NCBI GenBank assembly: GCA_023140195.1
Contig: JAGLME010000024.1
Coordinates: 1-64,000, forward strand
Source of the DNA: Thermoplasmata archaeon
GTDB lineage: Archaea; Thermoplasmatota; Thermoplasmata; RBG-16-68-12; SOIM01
Length of the DNA stretch: 64,000 bases
Direction: 5' to 3'
In this document: positions 16,157 through 25,056 of the stretch, piece by piece
Layout: every line of letters begins with the position of its first letter
How positions within the stretch are numbered: the stretch's first letter is position 1
Program-made: the position numbers and the translations under genes
Notes under the pieces: generated by a model
What the model saw: the letters and a program-made list of their open reading frames with translations, nothing else
Database searches by the model: none
What the model was told of the DNA's origin: nothing

Positions 16157-17314
16157 ATGGCAGGCACTGTCTTCAAGGACTTCAGAAAGCTCTCTTTCGA
16201 TTGGGTTCCCAAGGAGCTCAAGCACCGTGAGGCCCAGATGAAGAGGCTCATGATGCTGTTCCGTCCGGTCGTGGACTCCAACGTTTCCCAGAACGTGTCG
16301 ATCAAGGGCGCAGTAGGAACTGGCAAGACCCATCTTTCCAAGCTCTTCTCGGCCAATTTCGAGAAGCTGGCGCAGGAGAAGGGGAAGTATGTCGAGCACG
16401 TGCTGGTGAACTGCAGGCAGTATTATTCGGAGGATATGGTGCTCCTCAAGGTCCTGTCCAAGTTCCAGCCCCACTTCCCCGACCGGGGTTTCTCGGTCCC
16501 GGAGAAGACAGAGATCCTGAGGAAGGAGCTGAACAAGAACAAGTGCCATTTGCTGGTGATACTGGACGAGGCCGATGTATTGTTGAAGAGGAGCGGTTCC
16601 GATCTTGTATACACGTTCACCAGGTTCGATGAGGAGGCCCCTGGAACCAAGGCTTCACTGTCGCTGATCCTGATCTCGCAGCAGGACGTCTTCAAGTTGA
16701 TGGATCCGGCATCGGTCTCCACCTTCAAGAGAACGAACGTCATTACTCTGGACAAGTACGGCAGGGATGAGCTGAAGGATATCATCACGGACAGGGTGGA
16801 CCTGGCCTTTCACCCCGGAACCGTGCAGGAAGATTCGACGGACCTGATAGCCGACATTGCATCTGAAGGGGGGGACGCCAGATTTGCGATCGAACTGCTG
16901 GCCAACGCGGGAATGTTGACCGATGAGCAGGGCACGGAAGAGGTGACCCCCGAACACGTGAGGTTCGCGAAGGCGGAGACCTTCCGCACGATAACCGAAG
17001 AGAAGCTGGCGGAGCTGGACAAGAGCAAGAAGATGACGCTGCTGGCCATAGCAAGAAAGGTGAAGAAGAGCGCCTACATCAACACAGGGGATGCAGAGAG
17101 TTCGTACGCGGTCGTCTGCGAGGAGTTCGGCGAGAAGCAGAGAGGGCACACCCAGTTCTGGAAGTACATCAAGGACCTGGACGCGTTGGGGTTCATAGAC
17201 ACCAAGATATCGGGAGAGGGCGTGGTCGGTAAGACGACGCTCATATCGCTGTCAGAGATACCTGCCGGACAGCTGGAGGAGATATTGGCGAAGGAGATCG
17301 GAGGGAGCGAGTAG
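16157..17314 (+). CDS. Orc1/Cdc6-type AAA+ ATPase
   Basis: A 385-residue AAA+ protein of the archaeal Orc1/Cdc6 type. Walker A is GAVGTGKTH (51-59) and Walker B is ILDEAD (about 135-140). An R-finger/sensor region follows, and the sensor-2 segment is GGDARFAIELLANAG, all typical of the family. The C-terminal part (TLLAIARKVKKSAYINTGDA, then HTQFWKYIKDLDALGFIDTK) is a winged helix that binds origin DNA. Function: origin recognition and MCM loading, or a regulatory paralogue. I see no canonical origin-recognition box in the 104 bp upstream. The next gene (DUF835) follows one base after its stop and is probably co-transcribed. Confidence 0.92.
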   Translation: MAGTVFKDFRKLSFDWVPKELKHREAQMKRLMMLFRPVVDSNVSQNVSIKGAVGTGKTHLSKLFSANFEKLAQEKGKYVEHVLVNCRQYYSEDMVLLKVLSKFQPHFPDRGFSVPEKTEILRKELNKNKCHLLVILDEADVLLKRSGSDLVYTFTRFDEEAPGTKASLSLILISQQDVFKLMDPASVSTFKRTNVITLDKYGRDELKDIITDRVDLAFHPGTVQEDSTDLIADIASEGGDARFAIELLANAGMLTDEQGTEEVTPEHVRFAKAETFRTITEEKLAELDKSKKMTLLAIARKVKKSAYINTGDAESSYAVVCEEFGEKQRGHTQFWKYIKDLDALGFIDTKISGEGVVGKTTLISLSEIPAGQLEEILAKEIGGSE

Positions 17315-17315
17315 T

Positions 17316-17846
17316 TTGCCCAAAGGAGATTCACCGTTGGAGTTGGAAGCCGGGATGTCCTACATGATCAAGGAGAAGGACTCTGAGCTCAGCTACCGCC
17401 TCCTGGAGAGGAACGTCAAGAAGACCATGCCGGGGATCCTGATCAGCCGACAGCACCCTTCAAGGCTCAAGGAGAGGTTCAAGAACACCAGGTTCGTGTG
17501 GATAAGCCAGACGCCGGGAAAGGACTACTACGAGCCCACGGCCCTGAACTCTCTGGCGAAACTTGTTTGTCAATTCATTGAAGAGAAGGAGAAGTGCCTT
17601 GTCCTGCTGGACTGCTTTGAGTTCCTGACCATCCACAACGAGTTCGAACACGCTTTCAAGACCTTGGAATTGATCAACGAGTTCGTGATGCAGAGGGAGG
17701 CTGTTTTCATCATGCCGATCAACCAGGAGGCGATGGAGCCCAAGCAGGTGTCGCTTCTGGAGAAAGGGATGGAGGTTGTTGAGTCGGAGCACGCGAAGGC
17801 TTCCATGGTGGGGGATGACTTGGCGGAATTGATGGAGAAGTACTGA
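17316..17846 (+). CDS. DUF835 domain protein
   Basis: A 176-residue protein with the archaeal DUF835 pattern: GILISRQHPSRLKERFKNTR, FVWISQTPGKDYYEPTALNS, CLVLLDCFEFLTIHNEF and a final LLEKGMEVVESE. DUF835 is a degenerate P-loop/RecA-like fold related to KaiC-type ATPases without a Walker A, often fused to signalling domains; here it stands alone. The start is uncertain: TTG 17316 lies one base after the Orc1 stop, while AAAGGAG eight bases before TTG 17334 favours the latter. The tight link to the Orc1/Cdc6 gene suggests a job near replication or its regulation, which is inference. Confidence 0.8.
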   Translation: MPKGDSPLELEAGMSYMIKEKDSELSYRLLERNVKKTMPGILISRQHPSRLKERFKNTRFVWISQTPGKDYYEPTALNSLAKLVCQFIEEKEKCLVLLDCFEFLTIHNEFEHAFKTLELINEFVMQREAVFIMPINQEAMEPKQVSLLEKGMEVVESEHAKASMVGDDLAELMEKY

Positions 17847-17884
17847 AGCAAATCGTTATCTCTCAACCCTCGTTTCCCCGTTGA

Positions 17885-18592
17885 ATGGACAGGAGGGTCA
17901 TGCTTGTCATCGTCACGATTCTATCGTTCGTCGGTGTCCTGGGTCTCTATTTCTATTCATGTTCGGTCCAGCCAATTCAGATTCAAATCGGAGATGTTGG
18001 CCTTGGAGACATCGGCAGCGTGGTGAAGACACGCGGTTACATTATGGAGCTTTACCAGACAATCGCTGGTGATGTCATGCTTGAGATGGCGGATCTTGAT
18101 GATGGAGCTTCTATAACCGTTTACATTCCAGAGAATGTATTCTCCAATCTTGGCAACAGTGAGTTAATCCCCGGCGCTGAAATCGAGGTCGTTGGCGAGG
18201 TCCAAGAGTATCAGGGCGAGATGGAGCTGGTGGTTGATTCTGAAGACGACATAAGGATAGTTCAATCTCCAGATGACGCCAAACTAACCATCGAAATGCT
18301 GGCTGAGAATCCTGAGTTGTTCTTGGATAGAGACGTAAGCGTTCGGGGACAGATACTGAACATAAGAAGTGAGAGGATGTGGGAGAAGGGCAAACTGGTG
18401 GACGCCACCACCTTCCAGCTCCGCTATTCCGGGAAATACCTGAATTACACCATGGACTGTGTCCTGTTAGGCACGGATGTCAGCAACGATTTCTATCAGG
18501 GCCAGCTGGTACGTTTCACGGGTACCTTCGAGTATTACGAAAAGGAATCAAAATACAGGATCGTGTCAGATGAGATGACACTTCATTCATGA
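17885..18592 (+). CDS. Membrane-anchored double OB-fold protein
   Basis: A 235-residue protein with one N-terminal membrane segment (VMLVIVTILSFVGVLGLYFY) and two OB-fold-like domains outside the cell: GSVVKTRGYIMELYQTIAGD up to about residue 120, then DRDVSVRGQILNIRSERMWE to the end. The second ends RFTGTFEYYEKESKYRIVSD. The motif order matches exported single-domain OB proteins related to tRNA-anticodon/RecJ-OB folds. The ligand is unknown; being outside the membrane, it need not bind nucleic acid. Its last 10 bp overlap the convergent RecJ-like gene. Confidence 0.75.
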   Translation: MDRRVMLVIVTILSFVGVLGLYFYSCSVQPIQIQIGDVGLGDIGSVVKTRGYIMELYQTIAGDVMLEMADLDDGASITVYIPENVFSNLGNSELIPGAEIEVVGEVQEYQGEMELVVDSEDDIRIVQSPDDAKLTIEMLAENPELFLDRDVSVRGQILNIRSERMWEKGKLVDATTFQLRYSGKYLNYTMDCVLLGTDVSNDFYQGQLVRFTGTFEYYEKESKYRIVSDEMTLHS

Positions 18593-19920
18593 GATCCAAG
18601 TTGCCCCTCGACAATCGAATCAACGCTCTCCAGGAACTTGTCTTCCTTCCCCTTCGGTATGGTTGCCCCGGAGGCCACCGCGTGTCCACCACCGCTTCCA
18701 TCCAAGGACCCTGCAGCAACTTTGAACGCCTCGGCCAGGTCGAGTCCCTTACTAACAAGATACCGTGTCCCGCGACCTGAGATCCTGGTCTGCTTCTCCT
18801 GGACCGACAGCGCAATCGTGGGCTTCTCCTGATTGAACAGGTACTGCATTCCCACCCCTGCCCAGGTACCCGAAAAAGATGCATTCTCGGTGTAAAAGAA
18901 CTGTATCCAATCCTTCTCGTAGACGCCTTCCTTCTCCAGCTTCACCAGACCTTCCATCATGCCGGAAAGGTACTCCTCCCTGAGCTTCTGCGCCTCTTCC
19001 ATCGCCTCCTTGTCCCCCATGCACAGAGACAGCCCGGTGCCCAGATGCCCGGTCCTTCCGCACGCATTCATGAGACTTCCCAGATCAGACGCGTGAACAT
19101 CCAGTGCTTCGATCAAATGCCTGTCCTCGGTCAGTTCCGCCACCGTCTCCGGCCTGGCGCCTTGCTTCATCAGCTGAAGTGTGAGATATGATATGAGGCC
19201 CCTCTTCACCCCACCGTCCAGACCCTTGAGCTTGGTCGATGGTTCCAGTCCCAGCTTCTTCACCAGCTTGGTTATCGAGCTCTTCCTCCCAGATATGCCT
19301 TTGAAGAACGGGAATATAGTTCTCTCAAGGCCTTCTTCCAGGGTGTCACCGATGAGGGCCAGTTGTTTCTCCACCTTGATGAACTTCCGCTCCACGCCTT
19401 CGTTCAGGACGATCTCGTTCAAACCGGAGAACGCTGGAACCTGCTGCCTGTCGGAGATCGCTCCTGCAAGAGCATAACCGCAAAGGTCCCAGTTGGATTC
19501 GTCCATCGCCACTGCGAAAAGAAACGACACGGTGGAAGCGCTTCCCTGGGTGGATCCGTCAAGACCGAAGAGATGAGGGTTGACTTGAACGACCGAATCG
19601 GACTCCCTGATGATGGTATGATGGTCCAGCACGACCACGTCGCCCTTCAACTGCTCCATAAGTTCGATCTGCCCGCTGCCCATGTCCGAGATGATCAAGC
19701 ACTCGACGTCCTCCTCCTTCACCTTCTCGAAGAACTCTGGGTCGAGGCTCCTTGTGAGCGTTGCGTGGAATCTCTTGCCTTTCCTCAATAATGCATTGCA
19801 TATGATTCCGGCAGCCGAGATACCGTCCGCGTCATAGTGGGAGATGACCCTTACCCAAGAATGCTTCTCAACAACGGAGACGGCTTCCTCAAGCCTCTTC
19901 AAAAGGTCGTCAGAAATCAA
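18583..19920 (-). CDS. RecJ-like DHH-family single-strand nuclease/phosphoesterase
   Basis: A 445-residue DHH protein. The DHH domain shows motif I SHYDADGISAAG, motif II IISDMGSG and motif III VVVLDHHTI; the DHHA1 domain ends GSLDGSGGGHAVASGATIP. Archaeal relatives are RecJ-like exonucleases, and some associate with the CMG helicase (GAN) or act as nanoRNases. All catalytic metal ligands (DHD, D, DHH) seem intact. The gene follows the uS15 gene by 29 bp on the same strand. The uS15-RecJ order is a conserved archaeal pairing, so they are likely one operon. The tail overlaps the OB-fold gene by 10 bp. Confidence 0.92.
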   Translation of the reverse strand: MISDDLLKRLEEAVSVVEKHSWVRVISHYDADGISAAGIICNALLRKGKRFHATLTRSLDPEFFEKVKEEDVECLIISDMGSGQIELMEQLKGDVVVLDHHTIIRESDSVVQVNPHLFGLDGSTQGSASTVSFLFAVAMDESNWDLCGYALAGAISDRQQVPAFSGLNEIVLNEGVERKFIKVEKQLALIGDTLEEGLERTIFPFFKGISGRKSSITKLVKKLGLEPSTKLKGLDGGVKRGLISYLTLQLMKQGARPETVAELTEDRHLIEALDVHASDLGSLMNACGRTGHLGTGLSLCMGDKEAMEEAQKLREEYLSGMMEGLVKLEKEGVYEKDWIQFFYTENASFSGTWAGVGMQYLFNQEKPTIALSVQEKQTRISGRGTRYLVSKGLDLAEAFKVAAGSLDGSGGGHAVASGATIPKGKEDKFLESVDSIVEGQLGSHE

Positions 19921-19949
19921 TTCAGAAAGACCCGCTGGCAGGCGACCAC

Positions 19950-20405
19950 CTATTTGATCTCGAGCTCGGCGCTCGCAGGACTGTAGTTCCAGTCTTCCGG
20001 CAGGATGCCGTTCCTCTTGTAGTATTTCGCCAACCGCCTGATCTTGGCCTCGGTGAGATGCACGCTCCTGAGGTTGTGCAGGTCCCTTGGATTGTCCTTA
20101 AGGTGGGAGTGCAGGTCGATCGCCTTCTTCATCAGGTTGGTCATGTCCTCTGGGAACTTCGATTGGATGTCGTTCTCTTTCAGAATAGCGGTGATTGATT
20201 TGCCCGTTGCCAGCTTCACGTTGGGAACCGCATATTGGTCCCTGAGCCTCAGTCCGATCATCGCCGATGTGTTGCCCTCGTTGTGCAGTTCCAGAACCAG
20301 CTTCTCGATCTCCTTCGGTTTCTGGGTGACCCATTTCGGATTCTCTGTCACAAAGGGCTTTGTTGAGGACGACTTCCCCTTCTTACGTGCGTGCATTCTG
20401 GCCAT
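19950..20405 (-). CDS. rps15: Small-subunit ribosomal protein uS15 (archaeal S15)
   Basis: A 151-residue archaeal/eukaryotic-length S15, longer at the N-terminus than the bacterial form. It starts MARMHARKKGKSSSTKPFV and includes KPKEIEKLVLELHNEGNTSA and MIGLRLRDQYAVPN, and the rRNA-binding HLKDNPRDLHNLRSVHLTEA region near the end. It binds 16S rRNA helix 22 early in 30S assembly. ATG 20405 is chosen because it gives the family-standard MARMH start; the codon at 20429 would add eight residues. It is first in an operon with the RecJ-like gene. Confidence 0.97.
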   Translation of the reverse strand: MARMHARKKGKSSSTKPFVTENPKWVTQKPKEIEKLVLELHNEGNTSAMIGLRLRDQYAVPNVKLATGKSITAILKENDIQSKFPEDMTNLMKKAIDLHSHLKDNPRDLHNLRSVHLTEAKIRRLAKYYKRNGILPEDWNYSPASAELEIK

Positions 20406-20547
20406 CTGATTCCCGTGAGATTCAACCAATGTGAAATCTAGTATTTAACTGTGAGGATAAAGCAGGTAGGGGCAGACTTGGCCAGACATCGGCAGTGCGG
20501 TGCAGATGCTATAGATTGTTCCCAATTGGTTGACTTAAGGCGAGAGA

Positions 20548-20570
20548 TTATTTATACTACATAGAAGTAT
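20548..20570 (+). promoter_or_regulatory. TATA box and candidate PadR operator
   Basis: TTATTTATA (20548-20556) is a good archaeal TATA box. The inverted repeat ATACT-N7-AGTAT (20554-20558 and 20566-20570) overlaps its 3' edge. The PadR start is about 27 bp further on. This fits autorepression by the PadR protein, whose known relatives bind ATAC/GTAT-type palindromes. Confidence 0.6.
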
Positions 20571-20596
20571 TGACTACCTAGAAGGATTGAATAGTG

Positions 20597-20980
20597 ATGA
20601 AAATCTCGAACGAGGACAAGTATGTCTCCAAACTTGACAAAGAAATCAAGACCGGAGTGATATCATTTCTAATCCTGCAAATAATCAAGCATGGAAGTGG
20701 ACCATATTACGGGTACAAGCTAATCAGGGAGCTCAAGAGCCTAGGGGGAGAACGGTTCAGTTTTGCGGAAGGAACAATCTATCCGATACTACACTCCCTA
20801 GAGAGAATGGGTCTCGTAGGAAGCGAATGGGGGGAGTCGAACAATGGTCCGCCAAGGAAGTACTATGAGATAACAGCTGAAGGCAAAAGGGCTGCAACTG
20901 AAGGCCTCGATTTGTGGAGGGTCCTCAAGGACAGCACCGACAGAGTATTGGGAGGGCTGCAGGAGCATGATAAGGGCTGA
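20597..20980 (+). CDS. PadR-family transcription regulator
   Basis: A 127-residue PadR protein. The winged helix is visible: LILQIIKHGSGPYYGYKLIR, then the recognition part FSFAEGTIYPILHSLERMGL and the wing GPPRKYYEITAEGKRA. A C-terminal helix for dimerisation follows. The family senses small molecules or, in PadR-HAAS operons, works with a membrane partner encoded downstream. That partner is present: the next gene overlaps by 14 bp and starts with a HAAS domain. GTG 20594 or ATG 20597 may be used; GAAGGA about ten bases upstream favours ATG. An ATACT-N7-AGTAT operator lies in its promoter. Confidence 0.9.
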   Translation: MKISNEDKYVSKLDKEIKTGVISFLILQIIKHGSGPYYGYKLIRELKSLGGERFSFAEGTIYPILHSLERMGLVGSEWGESNNGPPRKYYEITAEGKRAATEGLDLWRVLKDSTDRVLGGLQEHDKG

Positions 20981-23879
20981 AAGAGAGCTGAAGAGGTTCC
21001 TTGGTAGGATCAGAAAGAATCTGGTCGGACTTTCTCTGAAGGAGAAGAGGTCTTGCCTCAAGGAGATAGAGGCCGATATCCGAGAACATGCTACCAGCTT
21101 GCCGGAAGACGAGGAAACTGCCCTTTTGAAGTCCATAGAATCATTGGGCGAGCCTCTGGAGATAGCCAATGAATATTCGGTGACAGTGTTCGAGAAACCC
21201 ACGAGAAGAACGTACGCTCTCCTTTTTGCCAACATGGTTGTGGTTTTCTTTATCGTTCTAATCGGATATGTGGCTGCATTCCACAAAATCAGTGAGGATA
21301 ACTATCCATGGCAGGCATTTCCGACTGATACGCTTGGTCTGATCGTGATTCTGCTGGGCCTTCCAACGCTGTTGTTATTGCTCGCCCAGATTGTGAGGCC
21401 GACCCTGATTCCAGCTTTGAGAGTCTACATACTTCTTCCCAATCTGGCCATGATTCTGTTTGCCGGGAGCATCATGCTAGTGAGCGTCTGGCACTATGTC
21501 CCGTATACCATCTTCAATCCATTCCAGTACCTAGACGATTCATATTCACGAACAATGGGGCTTATGCTCATCTCCGGGTACGCAATCCTCTTTCTCTCCT
21601 CGATGATTCTCCTTACTTGGGGACACTTGGACACAAAGAAGTACGGACTCATCGTGCCAGCCCGGAAGGTGAGAAAGGACGACTATGTCAGTGCCGTGAT
21701 GAGAAGATTGGCTTCACTTGACCTGGCAACTAGGAAGACCATAAGATGTGAACTCCAAAGAGATGTTGATGAGAGGTTGAAGGATGTTGAATCGGGAGAG
21801 GTGGATCTTCTCGAAGAACTTGGGAGCCCAAATGACGCGGCCCTGATGTTACTGGAGAGTCATGGTCCGCCACCTGAAGCCCGAATGAAGATGCGAGTGG
21901 CTGTACCGGTTGCTTTCTTCGTAGGCATTTCTCTAGCCATTGGATTGATAGTCTCCATTGGAGTGCTCCAGCTTGCCACAGATCCCTATGGCACATTTAC
22001 ATTCAGTGCACTGATCATCTCTTTTCCCCTGCTCCTCATCTCTGTGACTCTTTGGACATTCTTTTCAAAGATGCTGTCACAGCCCCTCAAGAGGAGGGAT
22101 TACCTGAAACCAACCGTGACCCTAGCGATTGTTGCCATACTGGTCTTGTCCTTGGGAGTGAGTGATACACTGGCAGGTCAGGGATTCTCAGAGAGCACTC
22201 GCGGTTTTCATCATGAGCTCGGAGGTGCGTACTCCCACGACGGAGGTGGAATCACGGTTTTCTGGGTGAGGGAAGATATCAGGCATGGCCTTCCATACTC
22301 AAAACTTCACATGACTGATTTTGACGCGAATGGTGAAGCCGAGACCGAGATTGAGATTCTCGATTTGGACAGGTTTGGCAATAGTGGGCACCTCAACAGA
22401 GTATTCATGACAAGCAACGGCGATTATATCCTAGTTCTTAGAGGTTACGAAGAAACTCGAATTGCAAAAATCTCCACAACGGGCCAAGTCCTTGAGATAC
22501 TACAGACAGCCGCTGTATATCCAGTGCTCAGATTCTCAGAAGACATGGTTTATCTTGCATGGCCAGAAAGGGAGAATTGGGACCAAAGCTCATCGGCCAT
22601 CTTGGTCTTTTCCGTTGTTGAAGTTGAGCCGAACCTGAAGTTAATCAACACTTGGACTAGCGAATTCGGGGCAGGAACATATTTCAGTTATTCCTCCGAC
22701 AGAGGAAGAAAGGACATCATGATATCGAGTGACCGAGTTGAGACCAGTATTGTGAGTACAAGCTTCGGGGAGAGCTATGTCTCCATAAATCTGACATTCT
22801 TCTCTTTTGATCACGATGGGAATCAAATCTCGACAGTCGACTTGTTATCGGAGAATATTACGAGGCAATCCAAGAAGGACTATGGCAATTATACGAGTCT
22901 TACAGTTACAGGCATCAGCCACATCCAGAATGATACGGTGCTCATATCAATATCGAACGAAACACGAATTGCTGGCAATTCTACACGTTCCTCTGAAACG
23001 GTCTTGCTGGACTTGACAACAGGAGGAGTCAATCATACTACTCTATACAGTTTGACCAAGTATGATCCATGCTCAGCACGGTATCTCAGGAATTTGGGGG
23101 GATTTGGTCGTTATTCTCCCAGAGCCGATTTAGTCAGACTCCAGGATAGACTGCTAGTCGTCATCTGGGAGCTCAACATCGACAGACAACATGATGACAC
23201 ATATTGTTACAGACCGTACAAGTTCAACACGACAGATAGTGGGATCTTTGTCTCAGTGTTCGATGAAGAGGGGAGATTCCTTTCGAGCGACAAAATCGCC
23301 TCTCCTGAGATTTCCGACACTGGTTTGTTCAATCTGGAAGTGATAGAGGGCGAGGGAGACTTGACACTTCTTTGGGGCTACATGTCTGGTGACGAAGACT
23401 GCACTCCCAAACACTGCGAATTCACTCAACACCAAACCCAATTAGATAAGAATGGGAGAGTTGTGGGGAATCTCATCCACACTGATTCGGACTTTGGTGA
23501 TTTCTGGACAAGATTGTGGTTTCAACCTCTCAAGATGGATGGCGATGTCATCGTTGGATTTGGAATGGGATTTGATGAGATGGGGGTTATCATGCCAGAA
23601 GTCCAACTAGATTGTCGCGAGTGTTACCCATTCACACCTTACTTGTTCTTGGGAGAGCTCGACATGGTCGAAGATGACATTCGGAAGTACCGGATATCAC
23701 CTCAAATCGAGGTCAAAGACGAGATACTCCAAATCATTCTTGCTATAGTGGTTCCCGCACTCGCAATAGTCACAGTGCAAACTGCTTATCTCTTCTGGAG
23801 AGGAAGACGCATCACCGGACCCAAGAGAAGCGAGGATGACAAGGCCGACAGTGTCAAGAGTTCCTTCCTGAGGCAATAG
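20967..23879 (+). CDS. HAAS-domain membrane protein with large extracellular sensor-like domain
   Basis: A 970-residue protein. Residues about 1-70 are a HAAS domain (LKRFLGRIRKNLVGLSLKEK, then LGEPLEIANEY), followed by about four membrane segments (80-215). A second HAAS-like unit follows (SAVMRRLASLDLATRKTIRC, then LLEELGSPNDAALMLLE), then three more membrane segments (310-400). Residues about 405-930 lie outside, rich in beta-strands and N-glycosylation sites (NYT, NDT, NST, NHT), perhaps a beta-propeller. A last membrane segment (IILAIVVPALAIVTVQTAYL) and a short cytosolic tail end it. HAAS proteins partner with PadR repressors in the same operon. The fused extracellular domain suggests it senses an outside signal and passes it to PadR, which is inference. 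Confidence 0.8.
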   Translation: MIRAERELKRFLGRIRKNLVGLSLKEKRSCLKEIEADIREHATSLPEDEETALLKSIESLGEPLEIANEYSVTVFEKPTRRTYALLFANMVVVFFIVLIGYVAAFHKISEDNYPWQAFPTDTLGLIVILLGLPTLLLLLAQIVRPTLIPALRVYILLPNLAMILFAGSIMLVSVWHYVPYTIFNPFQYLDDSYSRTMGLMLISGYAILFLSSMILLTWGHLDTKKYGLIVPARKVRKDDYVSAVMRRLASLDLATRKTIRCELQRDVDERLKDVESGEVDLLEELGSPNDAALMLLESHGPPPEARMKMRVAVPVAFFVGISLAIGLIVSIGVLQLATDPYGTFTFSALIISFPLLLISVTLWTFFSKMLSQPLKRRDYLKPTVTLAIVAILVLSLGVSDTLAGQGFSESTRGFHHELGGAYSHDGGGITVFWVREDIRHGLPYSKLHMTDFDANGEAETEIEILDLDRFGNSGHLNRVFMTSNGDYILVLRGYEETRIAKISTTGQVLEILQTAAVYPVLRFSEDMVYLAWPERENWDQSSSAILVFSVVEVEPNLKLINTWTSEFGAGTYFSYSSDRGRKDIMISSDRVETSIVSTSFGESYVSINLTFFSFDHDGNQISTVDLLSENITRQSKKDYGNYTSLTVTGISHIQNDTVLISISNETRIAGNSTRSSETVLLDLTTGGVNHTTLYSLTKYDPCSARYLRNLGGFGRYSPRADLVRLQDRLLVVIWELNIDRQHDDTYCYRPYKFNTTDSGIFVSVFDEEGRFLSSDKIASPEISDTGLFNLEVIEGEGDLTLLWGYMSGDEDCTPKHCEFTQHQTQLDKNGRVVGNLIHTDSDFGDFWTRLWFQPLKMDGDVIVGFGMGFDEMGVIMPEVQLDCRECYPFTPYLFLGELDMVEDDIRKYRISPQIEVKDEILQIILAIVVPALAIVTVQTAYLFWRGRRITGPKRSEDDKADSVKSSFLRQ

Positions 23880-23974
23880 AACGATTGGGCTCAACATGGA
23901 ACGTCGATTTCTGGTTAAGTCTGCACCAAACAGGCGCACACTTTTTACTGGAGATTGGAATTAGGTCTAGAGTG

Positions 23975-25036
23975 GTGACGAATATTGCAAGAGTCGTGAT
24001 AGTGGGATTTGCGGTCCTAATCCTCTTGGCAACGAGTTCCATCGGCTCAGCATCAACAGTAAGTATTGAAGAGGTGTCTCTACCAGCCGCACTATACAGA
24101 GGCTGTGCGGTTTGGGTGGGCGATTACGCCCTGTACATAGGCGGGCGGACGGAGACCGAGCAGCAGGACACGATCATCAAGTTCGACCCGCAAACCCATG
24201 AAGCTGAGAATCTTACTACGAAACTCCCATCACCGAGAGGAAGCATCTCTTGTGTCTGGACAGGGCAATATGTCTACATTTTCGCAGGGACGTATTCAGG
24301 ATCTAATCTGAATGACATTCTGAGGTTCGACCCGGCAACGGAAACCCTTGTGAAAATGCAGGAAGTACTGCCGATGAACCTCACCGGAACCTCGGCGGTA
24401 TGGCATGACTCCAAGGCCTACATTTTTGGGGGGCACAACGAATCCGCGGTATTCTCCGACCAGGGCTTGGTCTACGATCCTTCGGCCGTAACGGTAACGA
24501 ACCTCTCATCCCGATTGGTGACGCCGAGAGCAGGAACATCTGCTGTATCGGACGGGACACACATCTACATATTCGGCGGAAGGAACGTGACGACCGTCTA
24601 CACCGATATCATGGAACTGGACCCAGATGCCGATACGCTCGAACTGATGGATTCACGGTTGCCGCACCCCAGATATCATATGTCGGCGGTCTGGGACGGC
24701 GAATACGCGTACGTCTTCGGAGGGGCGGACCTGACCTCAAGGTCCGATGAGATCTTGCGGTTCGATCCTCATCACGATGATATCGGAGCTCTTGGTGTTC
24801 ATCTCCCAACACCAAGGGAATTGACAAAGGCGGCCTGGAACGGCACGGTCGCATACATATTCGGAGGGAAGAACGCGGGGGAAAGTTATGATGACATAGT
24901 TACATTCGACCCCCACGGGGTCGTTCATGAGGAGGAACCAGAGCCGAACGCTCCACTGTGTCTTTCGGTCCTGCTAGGATTGGTCATCCTCTTTGCTGTG
25001 ATTATGCTGGCTTCCCCCAAGAAGAAGAAGGAATGA
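23975..25036 (+). CDS. Secreted, membrane-anchored Kelch-repeat protein
   Basis: A 353-residue protein with a signal peptide (IARVVIVGFAVLILLATSSI, then GSAS), a six-bladed Kelch beta-propeller and a C-terminal membrane anchor (LSVLLGLVILFAVIMLA) ending in a basic PKKKKE. Each blade carries a Kelch pattern such as VWVGDYALYIGGRTE, GQYVYIFAGTYS, DSKAYIFGGHN, GTHIYIFGGRN, GEYAYVFGGAD and GTVAYIFGGKN. Such propellers bind proteins or glycans. The open frame begins at a TTG at 23885, but GTG 23972 or 23975 after AGGTCT gives a proper signal peptide, so that start is chosen. It follows the PadR-HAAS operon by about 95 bp and may be regulated with it. Confidence 0.82.
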   Translation: MTNIARVVIVGFAVLILLATSSIGSASTVSIEEVSLPAALYRGCAVWVGDYALYIGGRTETEQQDTIIKFDPQTHEAENLTTKLPSPRGSISCVWTGQYVYIFAGTYSGSNLNDILRFDPATETLVKMQEVLPMNLTGTSAVWHDSKAYIFGGHNESAVFSDQGLVYDPSAVTVTNLSSRLVTPRAGTSAVSDGTHIYIFGGRNVTTVYTDIMELDPDADTLELMDSRLPHPRYHMSAVWDGEYAYVFGGADLTSRSDEILRFDPHHDDIGALGVHLPTPRELTKAAWNGTVAYIFGGKNAGESYDDIVTFDPHGVVHEEEPEPNAPLCLSVLLGLVILFAVIMLASPKKKKE

Positions 25037-25056
25037 AGTTTCGGACCTTAACGGCG

